Counted from the first letter of the stretch, positions 7,808 through 16,859 are shown. The stretch is 64,000 nt of DNA from Streptomyces sp. CC0208 (GCF_003443735.1 NZ_CP031969.1:5518001-5582000); one strand, 5' to 3'. Notes: generated by a model not told the origin, from the sequence alone. Made by a program: numbers and translations.

Positions 7808-8815
7808 GTGGACGTGGCGATGGACCAGGCGGCGGACGGGGCGACGGGCGCCTTCATTGAACTCGACCGCGTCGAGAAGGTCTTCGACGTGCGCAAGAAG
7901 ACCGGTTTCCTCAAACGGGAGCGGCGCCAGGTGCGGGCGGTCGACTCGATCTCCTTCACCGTGGCGCGCGGCGAGATGGTCGGGTACATCGGCCCGAACG
8001 GTGCCGGCAAGTCGACGACGATCAAGATGCTGACGGGCATCCTGACCCCGTCCGGCGGCCGGCTGCGGGTGGCCGGCATCGACCCGTCCCGCGAGCGCAC
8101 CCGCCTGGCCCACCGGATCGGGGTCGTCTTCGGACAGCGGACCACGCTCTGGTGGGACCTCCCGCTGATCGACTCCTACAAGCTGATGCACCGCATGTAC
8201 CGCATCCCGGACGCCCGTTACCGCGAGAACCTCGACCGCTGCGTCGAACTCCTCGAACTGGCCGACCTGTTGGACGTCCCGGTACGACAGCTGTCCCTGG
8301 GCCAGCGCATGCGGGGCGACATCGCGGCGGCCCTGCTGCACGATCCCGAGGTGCTGTACCTGGACGAGCCCACCATCGGACTCGACGTCATCTCCAAGGC
8401 CAAGGTGCGGGGATTCCTGCGGGAGTTGAACACCGAGCGTGGCACGACGGTCCTGCTGACCACCCACGACCTCCAGGACATCGAGCAGCTCTGCTCACGC
8501 GTGATGGTCATCGACCACGGGCGCCTGATGTACGACGGTCCGCTCGCCGGACTCCACGAGGTGGGCGAGAGCGAGCGCACCCTGGTGGTGGACCTGGAGC
8601 GGGAGTTGCCGCCGATCGAGGCGGCGCCCGCGCGCGTGGTGAGGGTGGAGGGACCGCGGCAGTGGCTGGCGTTCCCGGCGTCCGAGTCGGCGGCGGCGCT
8701 GGTGGCGCGGGTCGCGGCGGAGTATCCCCTGGTGGATCTGTCGGTGCGGGAGCCGGACATCGAGGCGGTGATCGCAAAAATGTATGCGGGAGAAGCGGAG
8801 AAAGCGGTGTCGTAG
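7808..8815 (+). CDS. ABC transporter ATP-binding protein
   Basis: 335 residues. Walker A is GPNGAGKSTT, the signature is LSLGQRMRGD, Walker B is VLYLDEPTIGLD, and the switch His is in LLTTHDL. An N-terminal extension (VFDVRKKTGFLKRERRQ) and a C-terminal regulatory segment of about 90 residues are typical of DUF990-permease partners. The GTG at 7808 was chosen for the GGGAG 7 nt upstream; GTG 7814 or ATG 7820 are alternatives. It powers the export system of the two preceding permeases. Confidence 0.9.
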   Translation: MDVAMDQAADGATGAFIELDRVEKVFDVRKKTGFLKRERRQVRAVDSISFTVARGEMVGYIGPNGAGKSTTIKMLTGILTPSGGRLRVAGIDPSRERTRLAHRIGVVFGQRTTLWWDLPLIDSYKLMHRMYRIPDARYRENLDRCVELLELADLLDVPVRQLSLGQRMRGDIAAALLHDPEVLYLDEPTIGLDVISKAKVRGFLRELNTERGTTVLLTTHDLQDIEQLCSRVMVIDHGRLMYDGPLAGLHEVGESERTLVVDLERELPPIEAAPARVVRVEGPRQWLAFPASESAAALVARVAAEYPLVDLSVREPDIEAVIAKMYAGEAEKAVS

Positions 8816-8848
8816 CCGTGGGGGGAGGTAACTCGTAGGCTGCCTCAC

Positions 8849-9550
8849 ATGACGGAAGAACTCCCGGAGCTGCGTGCCTCCGACGCCGATCGTGAGCGAG
8901 TCGCCGAGGTCCTGCGGGACGCCCTCGCCGAGGGGCGGCTCGACATGGAGGAGTTCGAGGAACGGCTGGACGCCACGTACCGGGCGCGGACGTACGGCGA
9001 ACTCGCGCCGATCACCCGGGACCTGCCGGTCGGGCAGGTGGCCGTTCCCAAGGTCGACATGCTGAAGCGGCCCGAGCAGGACGGGAGTTGGGCGTCCCGG
9101 ATCGTCGGCGGCGAAGGCTCCTCGACGTGGGCCGTCGCCGTGATGTCCGGGTTCCAGCGCAAGGGGCGGTGGACCGTGCCCCGGCGGTTCAACTGCTTCG
9201 CCTTCTGGGGCGGCGGGGACATCGACCTGCGGGAGGCGAACTTCGCCGCCGGCGAGGTCGAGATCAACTGTGTCGCGATCATGGGCGGGATGCAGGTGAT
9301 CGTGCCGCCGGGGGTCGAGGTCGTGGTGCGCGGGATCGGGATCATGGGCGGGTTCGACCACCGTGAGGAGGGTGTCCCGGCGGAGCCGGGGGCACCTCGG
9401 GTGGTCGTGACCGGGTTCGCGTTCTGGGGCGGCGTCGGGGTCGAGCGGAAGGTCACCAGGGCCGAGCGGCAGCGGCTCCGTGAGGAACGGCGGCAGCAGC
9501 GGCTGGAGCGCCGGTCCGCTGCGCGGGAACTCCGACGCGGGGAGCACTGA
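8849..9550 (+). CDS. DUF1707 / LiaF-like C-terminal domain protein
   Basis: 233 residues. The N-terminal 55 residues are a DUF1707 SHOCT-like helical module (LRASDADRERVAEVLRDA ... EEFEERLDATYRARTYGEL). The middle and C-terminal parts form a right-handed beta-helix-like repeat with alternating FNCFAFWGGGDI, INCVAIMGGMQV and VRGIGIMGGFDH units, as in the LiaF/DUF2154 C-terminal domain. A basic charged tail (RAERQRLREERRQQRLERR) follows. No transmembrane helix was seen. Such proteins are linked to envelope-stress signalling; the role here is inferred only. Confidence 0.8.
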   Translation: MTEELPELRASDADRERVAEVLRDALAEGRLDMEEFEERLDATYRARTYGELAPITRDLPVGQVAVPKVDMLKRPEQDGSWASRIVGGEGSSTWAVAVMSGFQRKGRWTVPRRFNCFAFWGGGDIDLREANFAAGEVEINCVAIMGGMQVIVPPGVEVVVRGIGIMGGFDHREEGVPAEPGAPRVVVTGFAFWGGVGVERKVTRAERQRLREERRQQRLERRSAARELRRGEH

Positions 9551-9566
9551 GCGGTCGGGGGCGGGT

Positions 9567-9612
9567 GCGGGGCTGTATCGATGTGCGGCTCCGCCGCGTG
9601 GGCGCGACCGGC
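9567..9612. repeat. Interspersed intergenic repeat, copy 1
   Basis: GCGGGGCTGTATCGAT, then GTGCGGCTCCGCCGCGTGG and GCGCGACC. Near-identical copies occur at 56148-56200 (same orientation) and 44763-44815 (inverted). All three lie immediately downstream of stop codons. A GCGGC-TCC-GCCGC mini-hairpin sits in the middle. Confidence 0.8.
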
Positions 9613-9628
9613 CCCCACCGGCCCGCGG

Positions 9629-10963
9629 TCACAGACGTGCCGCCGCCGAACCCTTCAGGTACTCCAGATCGAACGAGTCCGCCATCCGCTCGTACCCCTT
9701 GTCGTTGGGGTGGAGCCGGTCCCCCGAGTCGTACATCGAGCGGAGGCTGCGGGGGTCGTAGGGATCCCTCAGCGCCCTGTCGAAGTCGATCACCGCGTCG
9801 TAGACCCTGCCCGCACGGATCTCCGCGTTGACGGTCTGGCGGACGCCCTCGCGGGCCTCGGTCCAGGTGGTGCGCTTGCCGACGGGCATGAGGGTCGCGC
9901 CGACGACCTTGATGCCGCGCGCGTGCGCCTGGCGGACCAGGTCGCGCAGGCCGGTGAGGAGTTCGTGGGGGTCGACGGTGCCCGGCGTGCGGAGGATGTC
10001 GTTGATGCCGAGGTCGATGACCACGATCTTGACGTTGGGGCGGTCGAGCACGTCCCGCCGGAAGCGGCGGATGCCCGCCTGGTTCTCCAGGGGGCGGCCC
10101 CGGGCGTCCGCGAGGACCCGGTTCCCGCCGATCCCCTCGTTGACGACGCTGTAGCGGGGCAGTTCCCGCCCGGTGGCGAGCGCGGTGCGCAGGCGCCGGT
10201 TCAGGAAGTCCGGCCAGCGGGCGTTCGCGTTGGCCGTGGAGTTCTTGCCGTCGGTCAGCGAGTCACCGAAGGCGACCACCGTGCCGTCGGCCTCGTCGCT
10301 CAGCACGTCCAGCGCGGTGAGATACCGCCAGTGGTCGACCTGTTCCGTGTACCCCGTCCCGGTCTCGTCGGCGGTGAGGTCGCCCGGCCCTGCGTACGAG
10401 GTCTGCCGGGCCGTCGGGTGGTAGGTGACCGGGCCGGACAGGGTGGGGGAGTAGGTGGTGACGAGGACGTCGGCGCCCGCCGGGACGGCCAGGGTGACGG
10501 CGTCGCTGAGCACCTGCCCGCCCGCCGCGATGACGACCGTGGTGTTGCCGGCGAACGTGAGCCGCCGCGTGGTGCCCGACTGCGCCGCGGGGGTCCCCGG
10601 GGCGGCGGCGAGGGCGAGTGACGCGTGCGTGATGGTCAGCGGGGTCCGGCCGTAGAGATTGGACAGCGTGATACGGGCACTCGTACCGCCGACGCTGGTG
10701 TGGACGACGTTGCGGACGGAGCGGCCGGTCATGCCCTCGGTCCCGGTGCCGGGTTCGGCGCCGACCGGGGAGGCGGACCAGGTGCCGACCCAGACTCCGG
10801 CGGAGGCGGGCGCGGCGGAGGGACGGGCGGGCCGGGCGCCGGACAGTGAGGTCCGGTCCGCGGTGCCGGTGTCGGCCGCCACTGAGACGTAGAGGGCGGT
10901 GGACAGGGCCGCGATCAGGGCGACGATCGCGGCGAGCAGGGCGTAACCATGACGCCGAGTCAT
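9629..10963 (-). CDS. Secreted SGNH/GDSL-family esterase
   Basis: 444 residues with an N-terminal signal anchor (YALLAAIVALIAALSTALY). SGNH blocks: GDSLTDG (nucleophile Ser), GIGGNRVL (Gly), GINDIL (Asn) and DRLHPND (Asp/His dyad). An N-terminal beta domain of about 180 residues (VWVGTWSASP ... ARITLSNLYGRTPL) is typical of the streptomycete family of secreted esterases and lipases. It acts outside the cell on ester substrates, but which substrate cannot be read. The start is MTRRHGY, with AGGAG 11 nt upstream. It is divergent from the DUF445 gene. Confidence 0.9.
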   Translation of the reverse strand: MTRRHGYALLAAIVALIAALSTALYVSVAADTGTADRTSLSGARPARPSAAPASAGVWVGTWSASPVGAEPGTGTEGMTGRSVRNVVHTSVGGTSARITLSNLYGRTPLTITHASLALAAAPGTPAAQSGTTRRLTFAGNTTVVIAAGGQVLSDAVTLAVPAGADVLVTTYSPTLSGPVTYHPTARQTSYAGPGDLTADETGTGYTEQVDHWRYLTALDVLSDEADGTVVAFGDSLTDGKNSTANANARWPDFLNRRLRTALATGRELPRYSVVNEGIGGNRVLADARGRPLENQAGIRRFRRDVLDRPNVKIVVIDLGINDILRTPGTVDPHELLTGLRDLVRQAHARGIKVVGATLMPVGKRTTWTEAREGVRQTVNAEIRAGRVYDAVIDFDRALRDPYDPRSLRSMYDSGDRLHPNDKGYERMADSFDLEYLKGSAAARL

Positions 10964-11131
10964 GCGGTGTTGTTCTCCTAGGGCGATGGGAGCCCGGGGC
11001 TCCGATCTGATGAACTCATGATGAGGCATGCATCGGGGGAGAAGTGACGAGACCCCCTTCCGGTTCCCTCGTCCGGATTGACGCCGGGAACTCCTGTTCT
11101 GTTCCAGGAGTCGGTCAGGAAGGGACAATGT

Positions 11132-12535
11132 GTGAGGGATCACCGAACGGTGGAGCGGATGGAACGCACGAAACCTGAGGAAACGGCACCGGCCGACGTG
11201 GAGCCGCAGGCCCGGAGCGACGGAGCCGTGACGTCCACGAGCCGCGCCGCCCCCGCCTCGGCCGTACGTGCGATGAACACCTTCAGCGAGGCCGACCTGG
11301 AGAAACAGCGCGGGGTGCGGCGCATGAAGCTCACCGCGACCGGGCTGCTGCTGTTCGTGGCCGTGGTGTACGTCCTCGCCAAGTGGGCTGACAACTCCGG
11401 GGCCGGGCCCTGGGCCGGCTATGTCGCCGCGGCCGCCGAGGCCGGCATGGTCGGTGCGATGGCCGACTGGTTCGCGGTCACCGCCCTCTTCCGCCACCCC
11501 CTCGGCCTGCCCATCCCGCACACCGCGATCATCCCCACCAAGAAGGACCAGCTGGGGGTGTCGCTGGGCGAGTTCGTCGGCGAGAACTTCCTCTCGGAGG
11601 ACGTCGTACGACAGCGGCTGCGGGCCGTGGGGATCGGCAGCCGGCTGGGCGTCTGGTTGGCCGATCCCGAGCACGCCGACCGGGTCACGGCGGAGCTGTC
11701 GGCCGCGCTCAGGGGCGCCCTGACCGTGCTGCGGGACTCCGACGTCCAGGCCGTGGTCGGCGAGGCGATCACGCGGCGGGCCGACGCCCAGGAGATCGCG
11801 CCCGGCATCGGGAAGATGCTGGACAAGGTCGTCGCCGACGGCGGGCACCGGCGGGTCGTCGACCTGGTGGTGGCCCGGGCCCACGACTGGCTCGTGCTCC
11901 ATGACGAACAGGTCATGGACGCGGTGCAGGGGGGCGCGCCCGGCTGGACCCCGCGGTTCGTCGACAAGAAGGTCGGCGAGCGGGTCTACAAGGAGCTGCT
12001 GCGGTTCGTGACCGAGATGCGGGACATGCCGTCCCATCCGGCGCGCGGAGCGCTTGACCGGTTCCTGACGGACTTCGCGTCCGACCTCCAGTCCGACACG
12101 GACACCCGCGCGCGGGTCGAGCGGCTCAAGGGCGAGGTGCTGGGGCGCGGCGAGGTGCAGGACCTGATCGCGTCCGCCTGGACCGCCGTACGGTCGATGA
12201 TCGTCTCCGCCGCCGAGGACGAGCGCAGCGAGCTGCGGCTGCGGGTACGCGCGTCGCTGCTGTCGCTGGGCGCGCGGATGGCCGTCGACCCGAAGGTGCA
12301 GGCGAAGGTCGACGGCTGGGTGGAGGGGGCCGCGGTGTACGTGGTCACCACCTACCGGCGGGAGATCACCTCCCTCATCACGGACACGGTGGCGGGCTGG
12401 GACGCCGAGCACACGACACGGAAGATCGAGGCGCACATCGGCCGCGACCTGCAGTTCATCCGGATCAACGGCACGGTGGTCGGATCCCTCGCGGGGTTGT
12501 TGATCTACACGGTGTCGCGGGCGCTGGGGGCGTAA
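11132..12535 (+). CDS. DUF445 family membrane protein
   Basis: About 467 residues. The DUF445 signature GMVGAMADWFAVTALFRHPLGLPIPHTAIIP lies near residues 100-130 after a membrane helix (LLLFVAVVYVLAKWA), and a second helix is at the extreme C-terminus (VVGSLAGLLIYTVSRAL). A long cytoplasmic or periplasmic helical segment lies between. The start is a GTG at 11132, 6 nt after AGGAAGGGA; ATG 11159 is the alternative. Function is unknown (YjiN/YheB-like). Confidence 0.85.
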   Translation: MRDHRTVERMERTKPEETAPADVEPQARSDGAVTSTSRAAPASAVRAMNTFSEADLEKQRGVRRMKLTATGLLLFVAVVYVLAKWADNSGAGPWAGYVAAAAEAGMVGAMADWFAVTALFRHPLGLPIPHTAIIPTKKDQLGVSLGEFVGENFLSEDVVRQRLRAVGIGSRLGVWLADPEHADRVTAELSAALRGALTVLRDSDVQAVVGEAITRRADAQEIAPGIGKMLDKVVADGGHRRVVDLVVARAHDWLVLHDEQVMDAVQGGAPGWTPRFVDKKVGERVYKELLRFVTEMRDMPSHPARGALDRFLTDFASDLQSDTDTRARVERLKGEVLGRGEVQDLIASAWTAVRSMIVSAAEDERSELRLRVRASLLSLGARMAVDPKVQAKVDGWVEGAAVYVVTTYRREITSLITDTVAGWDAEHTTRKIEAHIGRDLQFIRINGTVVGSLAGLLIYTVSRALGA

Positions 12536-12572
12536 CCGGGCAGGTGGCGGGCACACGGGTGGGGTTCGCCCG

Positions 12573-12620
12573 ATGAGGAGCTCGACGACGAGCTCGACGA
12601 GGAGGGGGGCCCTTCCGTGA
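12573..12620 (+). promoter_or_regulatory. Possible 15-codon leader peptide coupled to the MFS gene
   Basis: ATG at 12573 opens a 15-codon frame (MRSSTTSSTRRGALP) whose TGA overlaps the GTG start of the downstream transporter (GTGA). It contains a tandem GAGCTCGACGA repeat and no strong ribosome-binding site. It may be chance, or a translational-coupling leader. Confidence 0.2.
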
Positions 12621-14071
12621 CCACCGCTCAAGCCGGTACCGGCCGCACCGTGACGACCGACATCCCCGCCAGACTCGACCGGCTTCCCTGGTCACGCTGG
12701 CACTGGACGATCGTCATCGGACTCGGCACCGTGTGGATCCTCGACGGCCTGGAGGTCACGGTCGTCGGCAACATCGCAAGCCGGCTGTCGGAACCGGGGA
12801 GCGGCCTGTCGATCTCCTCCGGGCAGGTCACCGGTATCGCGGCGGCGCTGTACGTGGCGGGCGCGTGCGTGGGGGCGCTGTTCTGGGGGCGGCTGACGGA
12901 CAAGTGGGGCCGCAAGAAGCTGTTCATGATCACGCTGGCGGTGTATCTCGCGGCCACGGCGCTGACGGCGGTGTCCTTCGACTCCTGGTGGTTCTTCCTG
13001 TTCCGCTTCCTGACCGGGTTCGGGATCGGCGGGGAGTACGCGGCGATCAACTCCGCGATCGACGAGCTGATCCCGGCGCAGTACCGGGGCCGGGTCGACC
13101 TGATGATCAACGGGAGCTTCTGGCTGGGTGCGGTGGGCGGCTCGCTGCTGTCGATCGTCGCGCTGAACACGGACTTCTTCGCGAAGGACGTGGGGTGGCG
13201 GCTGACGTTCGCGCTGGGTGCGGTGCTGGCGTTCGTGATCCTCTTGGTGCGACGGCATGTGCCCGAGAGTCCGCGGTGGCTGCTGATCCACGGGCGGGAC
13301 GAGGAGGCCGAGCGGATCGTCTCCTCGATCGAGGAGCGGGTGGAGGCGGAGCGGGGTGGCGAGGCTCTGCCGCGGCCCGAAGGTGAGCTCACGATCCGTC
13401 AGCGGCGGAGCGTGACGTTCGTGGAGATCGCGCGGACGGTGTTCTCGGACTACCGGCGCCGGTCGGTGCTGGGGTTCTCGCTGTTCATCGGGCAGGCGTT
13501 CCTGTACAACGCGATCACGTTCGGCTTCGGGGCGATCCTGACGACGTTCTTCGACGTGCCGACGGGGGACACCGGGTACTACTTCGCGGTCATCGCGATC
13601 GGCAACTTCTGCGGGCCGCTGCTGCTGGGGAAGCTGTTCGACACGGTGGGGCGGCGGGTGATGATCTCGTCCACGTATCTGCTGTCGGGGCTGCTGCTGT
13701 TCGGGACGGCGTGGCTGTTCGACCGGGGCTCCCTGAGCGCGGCCACGTTGACGGCGTGCTGGTGTGCGGTGCTGTTCTTCGCGTCGGCGGGGGCGTCGAG
13801 CGCCTACCTCACGGTGTCCGAGGTGTTCCCGATGGAGACGCGGGCCATGTCGATCGCGTTCTTCTACGCGCTGGGCACGGCGGCGGGCGGCATCAGCGGA
13901 CCGCTGCTGTTCGCCGACCTGACGAGTACGGGGAAGGTCGGGGACACGGTGCTGGCCTTCCAGATCGGCGCGGGGTTGATGTGCGCGGCGGGGTTGGTGG
14001 CGGCGTTCTTGGCGGTGCGGGCGGAGGGGCGGTCGTTGGAGGACATCGCTAAGCCGCTGACGGCGACGTGA
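12617..14071 (+). CDS. MFS transporter (sugar-porter/aromatic-acid symporter type)
   Basis: 484 residues, 12 predicted helices. Motif A between TM2 and TM3 is GRLTDKWGRKKLF, and the second-half equivalent is GKLFDTVGRRVM. VPESPRWLL before the central loop is a classic SP-family and AAHS-type motif, with a charged central loop (EEAERIVSSIEERVEAERGGE). FGIGGEYAAINSAIDELIP in TM5 is typical of metabolite:H+ symporters. The GTG start follows GGAGGGGG. The substrate is not identifiable, and no catabolic genes adjoin it. Confidence 0.85.
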   Translation: MTTAQAGTGRTVTTDIPARLDRLPWSRWHWTIVIGLGTVWILDGLEVTVVGNIASRLSEPGSGLSISSGQVTGIAAALYVAGACVGALFWGRLTDKWGRKKLFMITLAVYLAATALTAVSFDSWWFFLFRFLTGFGIGGEYAAINSAIDELIPAQYRGRVDLMINGSFWLGAVGGSLLSIVALNTDFFAKDVGWRLTFALGAVLAFVILLVRRHVPESPRWLLIHGRDEEAERIVSSIEERVEAERGGEALPRPEGELTIRQRRSVTFVEIARTVFSDYRRRSVLGFSLFIGQAFLYNAITFGFGAILTTFFDVPTGDTGYYFAVIAIGNFCGPLLLGKLFDTVGRRVMISSTYLLSGLLLFGTAWLFDRGSLSAATLTACWCAVLFFASAGASSAYLTVSEVFPMETRAMSIAFFYALGTAAGGISGPLLFADLTSTGKVGDTVLAFQIGAGLMCAAGLVAAFLAVRAEGRSLEDIAKPLTAT

Positions 14072-14105
14072 TGTGGGTGCGGGTTGGGTGGGGGCGGGTG
14101 TTTGT

Positions 14106-14380
14106 GCGCAGTTCCCCGCGCCCCTGATGCCTGCGGCGGCCTGCGCGGCCTCGGTGGGGCTTGTGTAGCGCCTGCGGTGTGGTTTGGGGTCGGGGCCGGG
14201 GTGGGGGGTGTCCGTCCTCGGTCCGGCGGTTCTGCTGCTTGAGCAGGGCTCTGTAACGGACGCCGGCCGCTGCGGGCGGACACCCCCCACCCCGTCCCCT
14301 TCCCGCCGTACGCGGCCAACGGCCCACGGCCCATTCCGACTCGGGTGACTGCACCCACCTAGGGGCGCGGGGAACTGCGC
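14106..14380. repeat. Nested inverted-repeat element (MITE-like), 275 bp
   Basis: Outer arms are perfect 20-bp inverted repeats (14106-14125 and 14361-14380, GCGCAGTTCC... / ...GGAACTGCGC). Inner arms are perfect 17-bp inverted repeats (14198-14214 and 14277-14293, GGGGTGGGGGG... / ...CCCCCCACCCC). The centre holds CTGCTTGAGCAG (14233-14244). No coding capacity. It fills most of the 417-bp gap between the MFS gene and the VOC gene. Confidence 0.75.
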
Positions 14381-14488
14381 GACCAGCCCCCACGCACCCG
14401 CACCCGCCCGACGACCCGACCCGGCACCCCCCTAGGCGTCCTGTGGGAACGTCGATGTCAGAAAAGGCCGAGAGACGAGGAGCCTGCC

Positions 14489-14860
14489 GTGAGTATCCGC
14501 AGGGTCGTGCCCGACATCCACGTCGAGTCGGGGGAGGCGTTGACCGCCAACCGTGAGTTCTACGGGCTGCTCGGTTTCGAGGAGGTCATGGACATGGGGT
14601 GGGTCGTGACGCTGGCGTCGCCCGCCAACCCGTCCGCCCAGATCAGCTTCCTCACCGAGGAGCGCACCGCCCCCGTCGTCCCCGACCTGAGCGTGGAGGT
14701 CGAGGACGTCGACGCCGTGTACGCGCAGGTCCTCGCGTCGGGCGCGGAGGTCGTACGGGAGCTGCGGGACGAGGAGTGGGGCGTACGGCGCTTCTTCGTC
14801 CGGGATCCGAACGGGCGGGTGGTGAATGTGCTGACCCACCGGTCCGGGGGAGACCGGTGA
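14489..14860 (+). CDS. VOC/glyoxalase superfamily protein
   Basis: 123 residues, the usual length of a single-subunit paired-beta-alpha-beta-beta-beta protein of the glyoxalase/bleomycin-resistance/dioxygenase superfamily. Conserved features are EFYGLLGFEEVMDMGWVV, the DLSVEVEDVDAVYAQ strand-helix and the closing RRFFVRDPNGRVVNVL. The GTG start has GAGGAG 8 nt upstream. The ligand or reaction cannot be assigned. Confidence 0.85.
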   Translation: MSIRRVVPDIHVESGEALTANREFYGLLGFEEVMDMGWVVTLASPANPSAQISFLTEERTAPVVPDLSVEVEDVDAVYAQVLASGAEVVRELRDEEWGVRRFFVRDPNGRVVNVLTHRSGGDR

Positions 14861-14867
14861 GATCCGC

Positions 14868-15170
14868 TCAGGCGTTGCGGTCGGCCACCGCCCACGACGC
14901 CAGCGCCACCGCGCCCGCCGCGCCGAACACCGCGGGCCACGCGCCCACCTTCTTGGCCAGCGGGTGGGACCCGGCGAACGCGGCCACGTACGCGGCCGTC
15001 AGCGCCCCGGCCGCCTTCCCGCCGGCCCGCACCCGCCACTGCTGGGCCGCCGCGGCCCCGGCGACGGCCAGCACCGCTCCGCCCAGTTGCCGCTTCCTCG
15101 TCCAGCGGGCCACGCCGTACCCGCCGACGAGTCCGCCCGCCGCGACCACGGAACTGGGAACCTTCGCCAT
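14868..15170 (-). CDS. Small Ala/Gly-rich membrane protein
   Basis: 100 residues with three weakly hydrophobic Ala-rich segments (VVAAGGLVGGYGVAR, LGGAVLAVAGAAAA, GALTAAYVAAFAG and VFGAAGAVALASWAV). ATG with GGAGG upstream. It is convergent with the VOC gene (7 bp between stops) and divergent from the Hsp20 gene. No recognised family. Confidence 0.6.
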   Translation of the reverse strand: MAKVPSSVVAAGGLVGGYGVARWTRKRQLGGAVLAVAGAAAAQQWRVRAGGKAAGALTAAYVAAFAGSHPLAKKVGAWPAVFGAAGAVALASWAVADRNA

Positions 15171-15242
15171 GTCTGCCTCCTCGGTCGATGTGGGTCGAGG
15201 CTAGCTCCGGAACAGGGGCGCAAAACGAACCTGAGTCGGGGC

Positions 15243-15272
15243 TTGTCAAGTTTCCTGGCTTCGAGCTATATA
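15243..15272 (+). promoter_or_regulatory. Vegetative-type promoter of the Hsp20 gene
   Basis: TTGTCA (15243-15248), an 18-bp spacer and TATATA (15267-15272), unusually AT-rich for this DNA. TTGTCA lies inside the small palindrome CTTGTCAAG. No clear HAIR or CIRCE operator was seen. Confidence 0.6.
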
Positions 15273-15324
15273 AGAAGGCGTAGGGCATCGCACAGCGGAG
15301 TCTGTGGAAAGGAGATGGACTGTG

Positions 15325-15750
15325 ATGCTCATGCGTACCGACCCCTTCCGTGAGTTCGACCGGCTCACGCAGCAGGTTTTCGGTTCCAACGCCCGTCCCG
15401 CCGCGATGGCGATGGACGCGTACCGGTCGGGTGACGACTTCGTCGTCCACTTCGACCTCCCCGGTGTCGACCCCGAGACGATCGACCTGGACGTCGAGCG
15501 CAACGTCCTGAACGTCCGCGCCGAGCGCCGTCTGCCCGCCCCCGAGGGCGCGGAGATGATCGTCGCCGAGCGCCCCACGGGCTCCTTCACCCGTCAGCTC
15601 TTCCTCGGCGACACCCTCGACACGGAACGCATCGACGCCTCGTACGACGCCGGTGTCCTCACCCTGCGCATCCCGGTGGCCGAGCAGGCCAAGCCGCGCC
15701 GCATCCACATCACGGGCGGCGACAGCGGCCGCAAGCAGATCAGCCGCTGA
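15325..15750 (+). CDS. Hsp20/alpha-crystallin small heat-shock protein
   Basis: 141 residues. The alpha-crystallin domain runs from about residue 40 (DAYRSGDDFVVHFDLPGVDPETIDL) to the A-x-x-x-n-GVLTLRIPV motif, followed by a basic tail (KPRRIHITGG). The N-terminus MLMRTDPFREFDRLTQQVFG is characteristic of actinomycete Hsp18-type holdases, which form oligomers and keep unfolded proteins soluble. AAAGGAG precedes a GTG-ATG pair; ATG 15325 was taken. It is followed by a DUF2267 gene, a common stress pairing. Confidence 0.93.
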   Translation: MLMRTDPFREFDRLTQQVFGSNARPAAMAMDAYRSGDDFVVHFDLPGVDPETIDLDVERNVLNVRAERRLPAPEGAEMIVAERPTGSFTRQLFLGDTLDTERIDASYDAGVLTLRIPVAEQAKPRRIHITGGDSGRKQISR

Positions 15751-15843
15751 CCGCGGCGGCCGAAGAACGAACGAAGGCAGTCGCGCCCCCGCGGGCCCGG
15801 CAGGTCCGCCCGCGGGGCGCAACGACCCCCAGGAGACCCGTAC

Positions 15844-16281
15844 ATGAGCGCACTCAGCGCGGAACGAGCTACCAGAACGACACGGTGGAGCGACCTCGTC
15901 GACGCCGTGCGGGATGCCGGGCAGTACCCGAGCCAGGCGGAGGCGGAACAGGTCGTCCGCGTCGTCCTGTCCGCTCTCGGCGGCCTTGTCACCGGCGACG
16001 AACGTGTCGACCTCGCCCGGGCCCTGCCCGAGGAGGCCGCCAGGCTTGTCGCCTCCCGGATTCCGCTCAACAGGCCGTTGGCCGCACCGCGGTTCGTGGA
16101 CGCGGTGGCCGGCCGCATCGAGGGCGCGACGTCGGCGACGGCCCGCTGGGACGTCAGCTCGGTCCTGGGCGTGCTGCCGGAGCTGGTGGGCGACGAGCTC
16201 GTCGATCGAGTTCTGGCCCAACTGCCGTCCGGCTACGCCCTGTTGTTCGGCAAGGCGGAGCTGACCCCGGCGGCGGCCTGA
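15844..16281 (+). CDS. DUF2267 domain protein
   Basis: 145 residues, mostly helical: AEQVVRVVLSALGGLVTGDERVDLARALPEEAARLV is the DUF2267 core, and DELVDRVLAQLPSGYALLF closes the domain. It lies 93 bp after the Hsp20 gene on the same strand and may share its transcript. Function unknown. ATG preceded by CAGGAGACCC. Confidence 0.8.
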   Translation: MSALSAERATRTTRWSDLVDAVRDAGQYPSQAEAEQVVRVVLSALGGLVTGDERVDLARALPEEAARLVASRIPLNRPLAAPRFVDAVAGRIEGATSATARWDVSSVLGVLPELVGDELVDRVLAQLPSGYALLFGKAELTPAAA

Positions 16282-16299
16282 CGCACCCGCCCGCCCCGC

Positions 16300-16683
16300 C
16301 TAGAGGGTTTCGCCCTTCCGCGCCTCGGCCCGCAGCCGCAGCTCCGTCACATACCCGGCGGAGACGACACAGCCGGCGGCGGCGAGGGCGAAGCCCACGG
16401 CGGCGGGATTGACGTAGGCGGGAATCACATCGGCGGTGTAGCTGCCGCCGCCCGTCATCTCGCAGTCGAACGAGAGGGGGGTGAAGCTCACCGAGTAGTC
16501 GATGACATGGACGGCCCGGTCGTCCCCACGGCACGGGGGGATCGGCGCCGAGCCCGTGCCGCCGTCCTCCGCCTCCAGGAACGCCCCGGCCAGATGCAGC
16601 AGCCCCCACACGTACACGGCGACCGCCCCGCTCCCCGCGAGCACGGCGGTGCCGCGCAGACGCGAAATCAACGACGACGACAT
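16300..16683 (-). CDS. Small two-helix membrane protein
   Basis: 127 residues. One N-terminal helix (AVLAGSGAVAVYVWGLLHLAGAFL), an extracytoplasmic loop with two cysteines (PCRGDD, FDCEMTGG) that could form a disulfide, and a second helix (AVGFALAAAGCVVSAGYV) before a short basic tail. No known family was recognised. It is convergent with the DUF2267 gene (18 bp). Confidence 0.6.
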   Translation of the reverse strand: MSSSLISRLRGTAVLAGSGAVAVYVWGLLHLAGAFLEAEDGGTGSAPIPPCRGDDRAVHVIDYSVSFTPLSFDCEMTGGGSYTADVIPAYVNPAAVGFALAAAGCVVSAGYVTELRLRAEARKGETL

Positions 16684-16859
16684 TCCGGCCCCCTGACTGC
16701 CTCGTTTCCGGGTCCGCAGAGTTCAGCAGCACAGGAGGCGTACGGCTGTGACGGAGCCCACACCTCCGGCAACAGGGCTGTCACAGACCGGTGGTGGAAA
16801 ACGGCTGGCGCGAAGGGCGCGGGCGGGCGAGTCTTCCCTCACACGATGAGGAGGGGCCG

